This document shows, piece after piece, positions 55,546 to 63,058 of a DNA stretch of 64,000 nucleotides. Each line of letters begins with the position of its first letter. Position 1 is the stretch's first letter. The notes below the pieces were generated by a model. It saw nothing but the letters and a program-made list of their open reading frames with translations. It had not been told where the DNA came from and made no database searches. The stretch lies in NCBI RefSeq assembly GCF_009557455.1, contig NZ_CP045651.1:620001-684000 (forward strand), read 5' to 3'. Source of the stretch: Alistipes sp. dk3624. GTDB taxonomy: Bacteria > Bacteroidota > Bacteroidia > Bacteroidales > Rikenellaceae. The position numbers and the translations under genes were made by a program.

Positions 55546-55602
55546 AACAAAACGAAAAATCGGGACGATCCGGACGGAACGGCGATTCCGGGCGGCGGGG
55601 AA

Positions 55603-56217
55603 TTACCCGGCCGCGACGGTCTCTCCGATCTCGTCGAGTTCGACCAGCTTGTTGACGATCGCATAGATGGTCAACCCGGCCGGACTGTGTATCCGCAATT
55701 TGCCGGCGATGTTGCGGCGGTGGGTAATCACGGTATGCGCCGACAGGCACAACCGCTCGGCGATCTGCTTGTTGGTCATCCCCTTCACCACGCAGACCAC
55801 AACGTCTTTTTCCCGCGGACTCAGCAGGTCGCGCCGGGATTCGGGTTTTTCGTCCCGGTTGGCGAGACGGGACAGTTTGAGCCGGATCTGTTCGGCCGTA
55901 TCGTACAGGGAGATCGTCTCGTCGTAGATCCTCAGCGACAGGGCGTCGGCCAGCGCACATTGCAGGGCCACGCATTTCATCGTCTCGCACCCCGATTCGT
56001 GCCGGATGCGCTGCAACGAAAAAAGCCCCGGCAACGCCGGATTCACGATCAGGATGTCGGGCTTCTGCCAGCAAAGCGACTTGACCAGTTGTTCGGGATC
56101 GGCGATCTCCACGACGCTCACATTCAGTCCGGGTAGCCGTTTCAGCACCGCAAGAAGACCGCTGCGGATAATCTGCGAAGACTCGGCTACGGCTATTTTC
56201 AACGAAACGCTCATCAT
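55603..56217 (-). CDS. LuxR-family regulator with degenerate receiver domain
   Basis: This 204-residue NarL/FixJ-like protein has a receiver-like N domain (LKIAVAESSQIIRSGLLAVL to about residue 125) and a C-terminal LuxR helix-turn-helix (LLSPREKDVVVCVVKGMTNK, IAERLCLSAHTVITHRRNI). The phospho-acceptor position reads ILIVNPALPG, with N59 where aspartate is expected, and the acidic pair after strand 1 is AES. It is therefore unlikely to be switched by phosphorylation and may respond to another signal or to the partner encoded upstream. Its ATG overlaps the hemerythrin gene stop (ATGA, 56214-56217). MMSV (56217) or MSV (56214) may be the start. Confidence 0.88.
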   Translation of the reverse strand: MMSVSLKIAVAESSQIIRSGLLAVLKRLPGLNVSVVEIADPEQLVKSLCWQKPDILIVNPALPGLFSLQRIRHESGCETMKCVALQCALADALSLRIYDETISLYDTAEQIRLKLSRLANRDEKPESRRDLLSPREKDVVVCVVKGMTNKQIAERLCLSAHTVITHRRNIAGKLRIHSPAGLTIYAIVNKLVELDEIGETVAAG

Positions 56218-56909
56218 TGCGAACCGTTTTTACGCTCCAGTTCCACGACCGCCGGAACGAACAGGTGGTCTTCGATCCGATTGTGCGAAGCCAGGTCGCG
56301 CTCGCACGAAAAAATATCGAACAACGCGCTGTTGAGTTCGTTGCTGCCGCTGCCCGGATAGTAGCGGATCAGGATGTTCTTCAACTCCGTCAGCCGGGCC
56401 TCCACCTGATCGTGCTGTCTCCGGAAAATATCGATCCTGTACCGTCCCTTCTTACGCCCTTCGAGCAAAGAACGGACATAAGGAAAAACTTTCTCTTCTT
56501 CGTAAAGCATGTGCCTGCGCACCTCAGCCGCATATTCATCGAAAAAACGGAGCACGGCGAACGAAACGTCGCCGTGATCGCTGCCGAGCGCATCGGCCAG
56601 TTCGCGGCGGATCACCGGCAGACGAAAATCCAGGAAATAGGCGTGCGAATTCTGCAAGTACCGTACGAGCGCTCCGACCGACAGCGGAGCATCGGCCGGA
56701 GCGGCTGATTCGTCCTCGTCCAACAGCAGGTTCACGACGGCCAGAAAAGTCGGCGTATCGACCCCGTTGTCCGCGCACACCTGCGCGATATCCTTGTCGC
56801 CGAACCCGAGCGAAATACCGAACCTGCTAACTACCAGAAGAATCGGATAGTTTTCACAGATCAGGTCGCCCATTTTGTCGGTTTCCTTATATTGACTGAG
56901 TCTGTACAT
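56214..56909 (-). CDS. Hemerythrin-domain protein (RIC/YtfE-like)
   Basis: This 231-residue protein has a short ScdA/DUF1858-like N-terminal region (ENYPILLVVSRFGISLGFGDK). A four-helix hemerythrin fold follows with ligands visible at H89, H133, E137, H166, H209 and H215 (in RRHMLYEEEKVFPYV, RRQHDQVEARL, ASHNRIEDHLFVPAVVELE). RIC/YtfE proteins repair iron-sulfur clusters after nitric oxide or peroxide damage through a di-iron site; an O2- or NO-sensing role is the alternative. The start at 56909 (MYRLSQYKETDKMG) follows TATCTTTA (56945-56952, minus strand); the longer frame to 57041 is not supported. It is coupled to the LuxR gene by a 4-base overlap. Confidence 0.88.
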   Translation of the reverse strand: MYRLSQYKETDKMGDLICENYPILLVVSRFGISLGFGDKDIAQVCADNGVDTPTFLAVVNLLLDEDESAAPADAPLSVGALVRYLQNSHAYFLDFRLPVIRRELADALGSDHGDVSFAVLRFFDEYAAEVRRHMLYEEEKVFPYVRSLLEGRKKGRYRIDIFRRQHDQVEARLTELKNILIRYYPGSGSNELNSALFDIFSCERDLASHNRIEDHLFVPAVVELERKNGSQ

Positions 56910-56944
56910 GGCATGAGTCTTTTGACGGATGGGAGCATTCGGCG

Positions 56945-56952
56945 TAAAGATA
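56945..56952 (-). promoter_or_regulatory. -7 box of the hemerythrin-LuxR pair
   Basis: TATCTTTA on the minus strand, 36 bases before the ATG at 56909. A similar TATCTTTAC string occurs before the first hybrid kinase and the AraC-family gene. No clear -33 element. Confidence 0.45.
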
Positions 56953-56998
56953 GCGTTTTTCTCCGGAAACGCGAAGTCCGGCACGCCGCCTCCGCCGG

Positions 56999-57358
56999 TC
57001 ATAGGGCGAACCGGCTCCGCTGCCGGCAAAAGCGTTCGCACTGCTGGATGATATCGTAACCGAGCATGGCCCCCAGCATGAAATCCTGCTCCGGGGTGAG
57101 CCGGTTCAGCGGCTTGTCGATAAAGGCCCGCACCGCATCCAAACAGGCGCGTTTTCCGAAATAAAGGTTCACTTTATTGTCCGTCACTTCCTGAATCAGG
57201 TACTCGATCCGCTGCCCCCGAAGCCGTTCTGCCACCAGCGCGGCGCAGGTCGGGCACATCGTGCAGAGCACCAGATTCCGAACTCCTTTCTTGAATTCGT
57301 AAATCTGGTGCATGAAGATTTTCAGTTCGCCGAAACGGACGTAATCCTGTTCGCTCAT
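56999..57358 (-). CDS. DUF2023 protein, flavodoxin partner
   Basis: This 119-residue protein matches DUF2023: FGELKIFMHQIYEFKKGVRNLVLCTMCPTC, then VNLYFGKRACLDAVRAF and LTPEQDFMLGAMLGYDIIQQCERF. It is cytoplasmic, with a possible metal-binding CTMCPTC near the N terminus. The family is found in this phylum next to flavodoxin genes, as here, where its ATG overlaps the flavodoxin stop (57355-57358). A role in flavodoxin electron transfer is inferred from the pairing only. A longer frame to 57892 in the same register overlaps flavodoxin and is rejected. Confidence 0.85.
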   Translation of the reverse strand: MSEQDYVRFGELKIFMHQIYEFKKGVRNLVLCTMCPTCAALVAERLRGQRIEYLIQEVTDNKVNLYFGKRACLDAVRAFIDKPLNRLTPEQDFMLGAMLGYDIIQQCERFCRQRSRFAL

Positions 57359-57855
57359 ACCCCTTCCTCTTTCAGTACCGCGATCCATTGCTTCAGGTGT
57401 TCCGACGAAACGGCTTCCGAGTCCGCCTCGTCGATAGCCAATCCGACGAACTTTCCGTCCTCGCACACTTTCGAATCGGTAACGGAATAGTTCTGCGGCG
57501 CGTAGGCTCCGACGAACCGACATCCCGTCCCGGCGAGCTCCTCGCGCAGAATCCCGACGGCGTCGCAGAACGTATCGGGATACATGCTGCTGTCGCCGCA
57601 TCCGAACAGTGCCACGCTCTTCCCGGACAGATCCTGCCCTTTGAGCCCTTCCAGAAAACCGAACCAATCGTCCTGCAACTCCCCGCATCCCCATGTGGAG
57701 GAGCCCAGCAGCAGGCAATCGTAACGCTGAACCGCATCCGCCGCCGCGCCGGCCACATCGTGCACGTCCGCCGCGGCGATTCCCAACTCCTCCGCGATGC
57801 GGCCGGCCAAAGAACCGGTAGTCCCGGTAGTGCTTCCGTAAAATATTCCTTTCAT
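57355..57855 (-). CDS. fldA: Flavodoxin
   Basis: This 166-residue long-chain flavodoxin carries FMN-bound low-potential electrons. The phosphate loop is GSTTGTTGS (residues 7-15). The isoalloxazine loops are SSTWGCGELQDDW and FGCGDSSMYPDTFCDAVG, and the long-chain insert is present (QNYSVTDSKVCEDGKFVGLAID). I start at the ATG at 57855; the TTG at 57861 is unlikely. TACTTTTG (57881-57888, minus strand) is a full -7 match 25 bases upstream. In many bacteria flavodoxin replaces ferredoxin under iron limitation; no Fur-like box is obvious here. Confidence 0.93.
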   Translation of the reverse strand: MKGIFYGSTTGTTGSLAGRIAEELGIAAADVHDVAGAAADAVQRYDCLLLGSSTWGCGELQDDWFGFLEGLKGQDLSGKSVALFGCGDSSMYPDTFCDAVGILREELAGTGCRFVGAYAPQNYSVTDSKVCEDGKFVGLAIDEADSEAVSSEHLKQWIAVLKEEGV

Positions 57856-57880
57856 TTCCAAATTTGTTTTTCGTTTGATG

Positions 57881-57888
57881 CAAAAGTA
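57881..57888 (-). promoter_or_regulatory. -7 box of the flavodoxin-DUF2023 pair
   Basis: TACTTTTG on the minus strand matches TAnnTTTG fully and lies 25 bases before the flavodoxin ATG. No -33 TTTG at the usual distance. Confidence 0.5.
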
Positions 57889-58025
57889 GCAAACCGGCCC
57901 CGGCGGAAAAATACCCAGAAAAAGCGAAAAAAGAGAGCCCCGATACCTAAAACCGTCAACCGAGGTCCGTTCCTTGCATTACCAACGCCTTAGAAAAGAG
58001 TGCCGTAAAAAGGGCGTTTCGCAAA

Positions 58026-58063
58026 GTAACCGTTTCGTAACAATCGCTTAACGGGAGCGTAAC
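58026..58063 (+). promoter_or_regulatory. Four-repeat Pho box upstream of pstS
   Basis: Half-sites GTAAC (58026-58030), GTAAC (58037-58041), TTAAC (58048-58052) and GTAAC (58059-58063) recur with an exact 11-bp period. PhoB/PhoP operators consist of such tandem half-sites about one helical turn apart. They end 10 bases before a -7-like TAATATTG (58074-58081), covering the place of the -33 element, as expected for an activated promoter. Confidence 0.78.
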
Positions 58064-58113
58064 AACAAACCCCTAATATTGCAACATCAATTTAACGACT
58101 AAAATTTCGAGAA

Positions 58114-59160
58114 GTGAAAAAATTGATTCTCATCGCATTGGCCGCCGTTCTGGCCGCCTGCGGACAATCTCCGAAAGGGAGCGGCCGGGAAAAACTGGCC
58201 GGCGCGGGCGCAACGTTCCCGCTGCCGTACTATAATCTTGCATTCAAGACCTATCGCGACAGCGTTCCGGCGGAAGTCTCCTACGGCGGTATCGGAAGCG
58301 GCGGCGGCATCCGCAGCCTGAAAGACCGGATCGTCGATTTCGCCGGCAGCGACGCCTACCTGACCGATGCGGAAATGGCCGCGATGCCCGACAGCGTGAT
58401 CCACATCCCGACCTGCATGGGCGCCGTGGTAATGGCCTACAACCTGCCGGGCGTGGAAAAATTGAAACTGACCGGCGAACTGGTGGCCGATATCTACCTG
58501 GGTAAAATTACCCGCTGGAACGACGCCCGCATCCGCGGGATCAACCCCAGCGTACAGCTTCCCGATCTGGAGATCCATCCGGTATACCGTTCCGACGGCA
58601 GCGGCACGACTTTCGTATTCAGCGATTACCTGACAAAAGTAAGCCCCGCATGGAAAGAGACGATCGGGGCCGGCAAATCGCTCGAATGGCCGGCCGGCCT
58701 CGCCGCCAAAGGCAATCCCGGCATATCGGGGACAGTCAGCCAGACCGAAGGGGCCGTCGGCTACATCGGGTCGGAATACGCTTTTGCACAGCATATCAGC
58801 TACGCGAGCCTGCAAAACAAGGCGGGCCGCTTCATCGACCCGACCCTCGAAAGCATCTCGGCAGCGGCCGCGGGCGACCTGCCGACCGACACGCGTTGCA
58901 TGATTACCGATCCGGACGCGGCGGACGCTTACCCGATCAGTTGCTTTACGTGGATTCTGCTGTACAAGGAACAAGGCTACGACAAGCGCACCCGCGAACA
59001 GAGCGAAGCCCTCGTCGACTTGCTCGGATGGATGCTCGGCAGCCAAGCGCAGGATCTGGCCGGCAAGGTCAATTACGCCCCGCTGCCGCAACAGGTGATC
59101 GACAACGGGCGCGCACAACTGGGCACAGTTACGTATAAAGGAGAAAAACTGCTGAAGTAA
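58114..59160 (+). CDS. pstS: Phosphate-binding lipoprotein PstS
   Basis: This 348-residue protein binds periplasmic phosphate for the PstCAB transporter. The signal MKKLILIALAAVLAAC ends in lipobox LAAC (C16), so it is membrane-anchored. Ligand-site segments are GAGATFPLPYYNLAF, YGGIGSGGGIRSL, and YRSDGSGTTFVFSDY. The start is GTG (58114); I see no in-frame ATG that would keep the signal peptide. It overlaps pstC by one base (TAATG). The upstream Pho box makes phosphate-starvation control by the PhoB-like regulator encoded in the same operon very likely. Confidence 0.96.
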   Translation: MKKLILIALAAVLAACGQSPKGSGREKLAGAGATFPLPYYNLAFKTYRDSVPAEVSYGGIGSGGGIRSLKDRIVDFAGSDAYLTDAEMAAMPDSVIHIPTCMGAVVMAYNLPGVEKLKLTGELVADIYLGKITRWNDARIRGINPSVQLPDLEIHPVYRSDGSGTTFVFSDYLTKVSPAWKETIGAGKSLEWPAGLAAKGNPGISGTVSQTEGAVGYIGSEYAFAQHISYASLQNKAGRFIDPTLESISAAAAGDLPTDTRCMITDPDAADAYPISCFTWILLYKEQGYDKRTREQSEALVDLLGWMLGSQAQDLAGKVNYAPLPQQVIDNGRAQLGTVTYKGEKLLK

Positions 59161-60026
59161 TGATCCGCACAGCCGCACGCGACCGTATTTTCAAAGGACT
59201 GCTGCTGGCGGCGGCGGCCGCCATCATACTGATCTGCGGGGGAATGTTCTACTCGCTGATCAGCGGAGCGGCGCCGGCGTTCGACCATTTCGGCTTTTTC
59301 CGCTTCATCGCCTCGTCGGACTGGAACCCGAAGACCGGCTCCGAAAGCTACGGGGCGCTGCCGTTCATCGCGGGGACCGTGCTGACTTCGCTGCTGGCCA
59401 TGCTGTTCTGCCTTCCGCTGTCGCTGCCGGTCGCCCTTTTCACCGGCGAATATTTCCGGGGCCGGCGGATCGCGAAAGTAATCGGTACGGTGATCGACCT
59501 GCTGGCCGGCATCCCGTCGATCGTCTACGGGCTGTGGGGATTCTACGTGATCCGGCCGGTGATCGTCGACCTGGGACTGTCGTCGCAGGGATTCGGCATC
59601 CTGACCGCATCGGTCGTACTGGCGATCATGGTGATCCCGTATGCCGCGTCGCTCAGTTCGGAGTTTATCTCGATGGTGTCGCGCGAACTGAAAGAAGGAG
59701 CGTACAGCCTCGGCGGAACGCGGCTCGACGTGATCCGCCGCGTCGTCTTTCCGGTCGCCGGGTCGGGTATTTTCGCCAGTTACGTGCTGGCGCTCGGGCG
59801 TGCGCTCGGCGAGACGATGGCCGTCACGATGCTGATCGGTAACACGAACCTGATTCCGACCGGCCTGACCGCCACCGGCAACACGATGGCCAGCGTCATC
59901 GCCAACCAGTTCGGCGAGGCCGACGGGCTGAAGCTCAGCTCGCTCGTCGCCATCGGGCTGCTGCTTTTCATTATCACCGCCGTAATCAACCTGATCGGGC
60001 GGCTCATTCTTCGTAAATTCCGATAA
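59160..60026 (+). CDS. pstC: Phosphate ABC transporter permease PstC
   Basis: This 288-residue permease has six membrane helices. The BPD_transp_1 coupling region is SLSSEFISMVSRELKEGAYSLGGTR followed by GRALGETMAVTMLIGN, the usual EAA-type loop of PstC. The pore segment LLAGIPSIVYGLWGFYVI is family-typical. It pairs with PstA in the inner membrane and starts on the last base of the pstS stop codon. It ends 2 bases before pstA. Confidence 0.96.
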   Translation: MIRTAARDRIFKGLLLAAAAAIILICGGMFYSLISGAAPAFDHFGFFRFIASSDWNPKTGSESYGALPFIAGTVLTSLLAMLFCLPLSLPVALFTGEYFRGRRIAKVIGTVIDLLAGIPSIVYGLWGFYVIRPVIVDLGLSSQGFGILTASVVLAIMVIPYAASLSSEFISMVSRELKEGAYSLGGTRLDVIRRVVFPVAGSGIFASYVLALGRALGETMAVTMLIGNTNLIPTGLTATGNTMASVIANQFGEADGLKLSSLVAIGLLLFIITAVINLIGRLILRKFR

Positions 60027-60028
60027 CT

Positions 60029-60907
60029 ATGACGATAACGGTTCCTAAATCGCGGACGCGGTTCCGCAAGGCGAAAGAACGGGCGTTCTTCTACGTGGTC
60101 TGCGGATTCTCGCTGCTCACGGCCGTCCCGCTGCTGCTGATCATCTGGGAAGTGGTGCGCAAGGGATACCGGCAGATCTCGCTGTCGTTCTTCACCGAGA
60201 ACGCGCCGAGCACGCTGGACGCGATGCTGGCCAAAACGGCCGGCGAGTCGATCCCCGGAGGCATCGCGAACGGCATCCTCGGCACGCTGTCGATGACGCT
60301 GATCGCGGCGCTGATCGCGATCCCGTCGGGGATTCTCGCAGGAGTTTACCTGTCAGAAAAGCGTAAAACGGCGTTCGCAGGCATCGTACGTTTTCTGACC
60401 GAACTGCTGCAAGGCACCCCGTCGATCGTGATCGGGATCATCGCCTACGCCTGGATCGTCGTACCGCTGGGCAGTTACTCGATGCTGGCCGGCAGCGTGG
60501 CGCTTGCCGGAATCATGCTGCCGCTGATCGTCCGCTCGACCGAGGAGACGCTGAATATGCTGCCTTCACCGCTGAAAGAAGCCGGGCTGGCGCTCGGAGC
60601 GCCTTACCGCTCGGTCGTGATGCGTATTCTGGTGCCGTCGGCTTTCGGCGGGATGTTCACCGGCATCCTGCTGGCCGTATCGCGGGCGATGGGCGAAACC
60701 GCCCCGCTGATGCTGACCGCGCTGGGCTGCGCAACGCTGAACTTCGACCCGCTGCACCCCACTTCGGCCGTTCCGCTGCTGATCTGGGAGTTCTACAACG
60801 ATCCGAACCTCGTCGACCTGATCTGGGGCTGCTCGCTGCTGCTGCTGATCCTGACGCTGGTGCTGAATATCATTGCCAAACGAATCGCTGCAAAATGGAA
60901 AATCTGA
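60029..60907 (+). CDS. pstA: Phosphate ABC transporter permease PstA
   Basis: This 292-residue permease has six helices. Family segments are ELLQGTPSIVIGIIAYAWIVVPLGSYS, STEETLNMLPSPLKEAGLALGA (EAA coupling loop) and VSRAMGETAPLMLTALG. It completes the membrane channel with PstC. Its end overlaps pstB by 13 bases, so translation of the ATPase is coupled to it. Confidence 0.96.
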   Translation: MTITVPKSRTRFRKAKERAFFYVVCGFSLLTAVPLLLIIWEVVRKGYRQISLSFFTENAPSTLDAMLAKTAGESIPGGIANGILGTLSMTLIAALIAIPSGILAGVYLSEKRKTAFAGIVRFLTELLQGTPSIVIGIIAYAWIVVPLGSYSMLAGSVALAGIMLPLIVRSTEETLNMLPSPLKEAGLALGAPYRSVVMRILVPSAFGGMFTGILLAVSRAMGETAPLMLTALGCATLNFDPLHPTSAVPLLIWEFYNDPNLVDLIWGCSLLLLILTLVLNIIAKRIAAKWKI

Positions 60908-61656
60908 AACTGCAAATAAACGACCTGTCGGTCGCCTACACTCCGGAAAAACTGGCCGTGAAACACGTCACGACGGGCATCCTCGAACGGACGATCACGG
61001 CGATCATGGGCCCGTCGGGCTGCGGTAAAAGCACGCTGCTGCGGGCGATCAACCGTATGCACGAGCTCTATCCGGACATCCGCGTAACGGGCGAAATCCT
61101 GCTCGACGAACGAAATATATTCAAAATGAATCCGATGGAGGTGAGACGGATGGCCGGCATGGTGTTCCAGCGGCCGAACCCGTTCCCGACGATGAGCATT
61201 TACGACAACGTGCTGGCCGGATACAAGCTGAACGGCATCCGGTTGTCGAAAGCGCAGAAGGACGAGATCGTCGAAACGAGCCTTACGAGCGTCGGACTCT
61301 GGAGCGAAGTGCGCGATTCGCTGTTCCGCAAAGGAGGATTCCTCTCCGGCGGACAGCAGCAACGGCTGTGCATCGCCCGCGCGATCGCGCTGAAACCCGA
61401 AGTGCTGCTGATGGACGAACCGACCTCGGCGCTCGACCCGATCGCGACGCACCGCGTCGAAGAGCTGATGCTCGAACTGAAAAAAGAGTTCACGATCGTT
61501 ATCGTAACGCACAATATGGCGCAGGCGGCGCGTATCTCGGACTACTCGCTGTTCATGTACCTCGGCGAGCTGGTCGAATCCGGCCGCACGCAAAACCTGT
61601 TCACCACACCGAAAGACAAACGGACCGAAGAGTACCTCTCCGGCCAGTTCGGATAA
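60895..61656 (+). CDS. pstB: Phosphate ABC transporter ATPase PstB
   Basis: This 253-residue ATPase energises phosphate uptake. It has Walker A GPSGCGKST (39-47), Q-loop MVFQRPNPFPTMSIYDNV, signature LSGGQ (150-154), Walker B VLLMDEPTSALDP and the switch histidine in VTHNMAQAARISD. The QRPNPFPTMSIYDNV segment is specific for PstB. It lies between pstA (overlapping) and phoU (13 bases after). Confidence 0.97.
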   Translation: MENLKLQINDLSVAYTPEKLAVKHVTTGILERTITAIMGPSGCGKSTLLRAINRMHELYPDIRVTGEILLDERNIFKMNPMEVRRMAGMVFQRPNPFPTMSIYDNVLAGYKLNGIRLSKAQKDEIVETSLTSVGLWSEVRDSLFRKGGFLSGGQQQRLCIARAIALKPEVLLMDEPTSALDPIATHRVEELMLELKKEFTIVIVTHNMAQAARISDYSLFMYLGELVESGRTQNLFTTPKDKRTEEYLSGQFG

Positions 61657-61669
61657 AAACACACCTATT

Positions 61670-62353
61670 ATGAACCGATTGAAAGACACCGTTTTAAAAC
61701 CGGTAGGCGACCAGTTCGACCGGCTGACCGAACTCATCCTGAGACAACTCTCCATCACCCGGCAACTGCTCGCGGGAAATTCGTCCGCCGAACTGCGCGA
61801 CGAACTGAACCGCAACGAAAGCGCGATCGACGGCCTGGAAGTCTCGATCCGCGACGAAGTGGTCAACGTGATCGTACTGCACGCGCCGCGCGCCTCGAAC
61901 CTGCGGATCATCATGGCCTGCTACGATACGACCTCGAATCTGGAGCGCATCGGCGACCTGATCCACAACGTCTACGAATTCACCGGCGGCACGGCCGTCA
62001 GCACCGGACTGTACCGCCGCAAAAGCGACGGACTGCTCAAAATGTTCGACCTGGCGGCGGATATGGTGAAAAACGTTATTTTTGCGATGAACTGCAGCGA
62101 CGAACGGCTGGCGCGCGAAGTGATCCGCAGCGACGACCGCGTGGACGAATGGTGGCGGCGGATTTCCGGCGAGTTGAAAAGCACGGGAACCCAGCGGACG
62201 CTGACGGCCGAAGAGATGGAAGGGATGCTGTCGGTTTTCGGCATCGCGAACAACCTCGAACGCATCGGCGACCAGGCGACGAACATCGCCGAGGCGGTGA
62301 TTTTCGTTACCGAAGGGAAAGACATCAAGCACACGGACAAAAACCTGTTGTAA
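61670..62353 (+). CDS. phoU: Phosphate signalling protein PhoU
   Basis: This 227-residue helical protein has two PhoU repeats, each with the metal-binding ERIGD motif: DTTSNLERIGDLIHNVYEF and GIANNLERIGDQATNIAEAV. It links the Pst transporter to the PhoR kinase and keeps the regulon off when phosphate is sufficient. Position between pstB and phoB is the normal one. It ends 2 bases before the phoB ATG. Confidence 0.95.
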   Translation: MNRLKDTVLKPVGDQFDRLTELILRQLSITRQLLAGNSSAELRDELNRNESAIDGLEVSIRDEVVNVIVLHAPRASNLRIIMACYDTTSNLERIGDLIHNVYEFTGGTAVSTGLYRRKSDGLLKMFDLAADMVKNVIFAMNCSDERLAREVIRSDDRVDEWWRRISGELKSTGTQRTLTAEEMEGMLSVFGIANNLERIGDQATNIAEAVIFVTEGKDIKHTDKNLL

Positions 62354-62355
62354 AA

Positions 62356-63039
62356 ATGGCAAAACGCGAGAAAATACTGGTCGTGGACGACGAACAGGAT
62401 CTGTGCGAGATCCTGCGCTTCAACCTCGAATGCGAAGGGTTCGCCGTCGAAACGGCCGAATCGGCCGAGCAGGCCCTGAAAATGCTGCCGGACGGCTACG
62501 ACCTGATCCTGCTGGACGTGATGATGGAAGGGATGTCGGGATTCCGGATGGCAGAAAAGGTGCGCAAGGAGCAGAAACTGCAAGTTCCGATCGTCTTCCT
62601 GACGGCCAAGGACACCGAAAACGACCTGCTCACCGGATTCAGCCTCGGAGGGGACGACTACATTCCGAAACCGTTCTCGATCAAGGAAGTGACGGCCCGC
62701 GTAAAGGCCGTGCTGAAACGGAGCGCCGCAGCGCCGGCCGATACGAACCGTACGATCGAACTGGGCGAACTGACGATCGATCCCGAAACCAAGAGCGCGA
62801 CGCTCGGCAACGAACACATCCTGCTGACCAAAAAGGAGTTCGAAATCCTTATGACGCTGGCGCGGACTCCGAACAAGGTTTTTTCGCGGGAGGATATTCT
62901 CGAACGCGTCTGGAAAAAGGAGTCCTACGTGCTCGAACGCACCGTAGACGTGCACATCACACGGCTGCGCAAAAAACTGGGAACGTTCGGCGAACGCCTG
63001 ACGAACCGTTCCGGATATGGATACTGCATCGAATTTTAA
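62356..63039 (+). CDS. phoB: PhoB-like OmpR-family response regulator
   Basis: This 227-residue regulator has a receiver domain (LVVDDEQDLCEIL, D54 in LILLDVMMEGMSG, conserved K in YIPKPFS) and a C-terminal winged helix (about 133-227, LTKKEFEILMTLARTPNKVFSREDILERVWKKE, VDVHITRLRKKLG). Operon context with pst, phoU and a PhoR-like kinase makes it the phosphate regulator, and the Pho box before pstS is its likely operator. The start at 62356 (MAKREKILVVDDE) is used; the longer frame lies within phoU. Confidence 0.94.
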   Translation: MAKREKILVVDDEQDLCEILRFNLECEGFAVETAESAEQALKMLPDGYDLILLDVMMEGMSGFRMAEKVRKEQKLQVPIVFLTAKDTENDLLTGFSLGGDDYIPKPFSIKEVTARVKAVLKRSAAAPADTNRTIELGELTIDPETKSATLGNEHILLTKKEFEILMTLARTPNKVFSREDILERVWKKESYVLERTVDVHITRLRKKLGTFGERLTNRSGYGYCIEF

Positions 63040-63058
63040 CCCGATAACCGATACCGCC

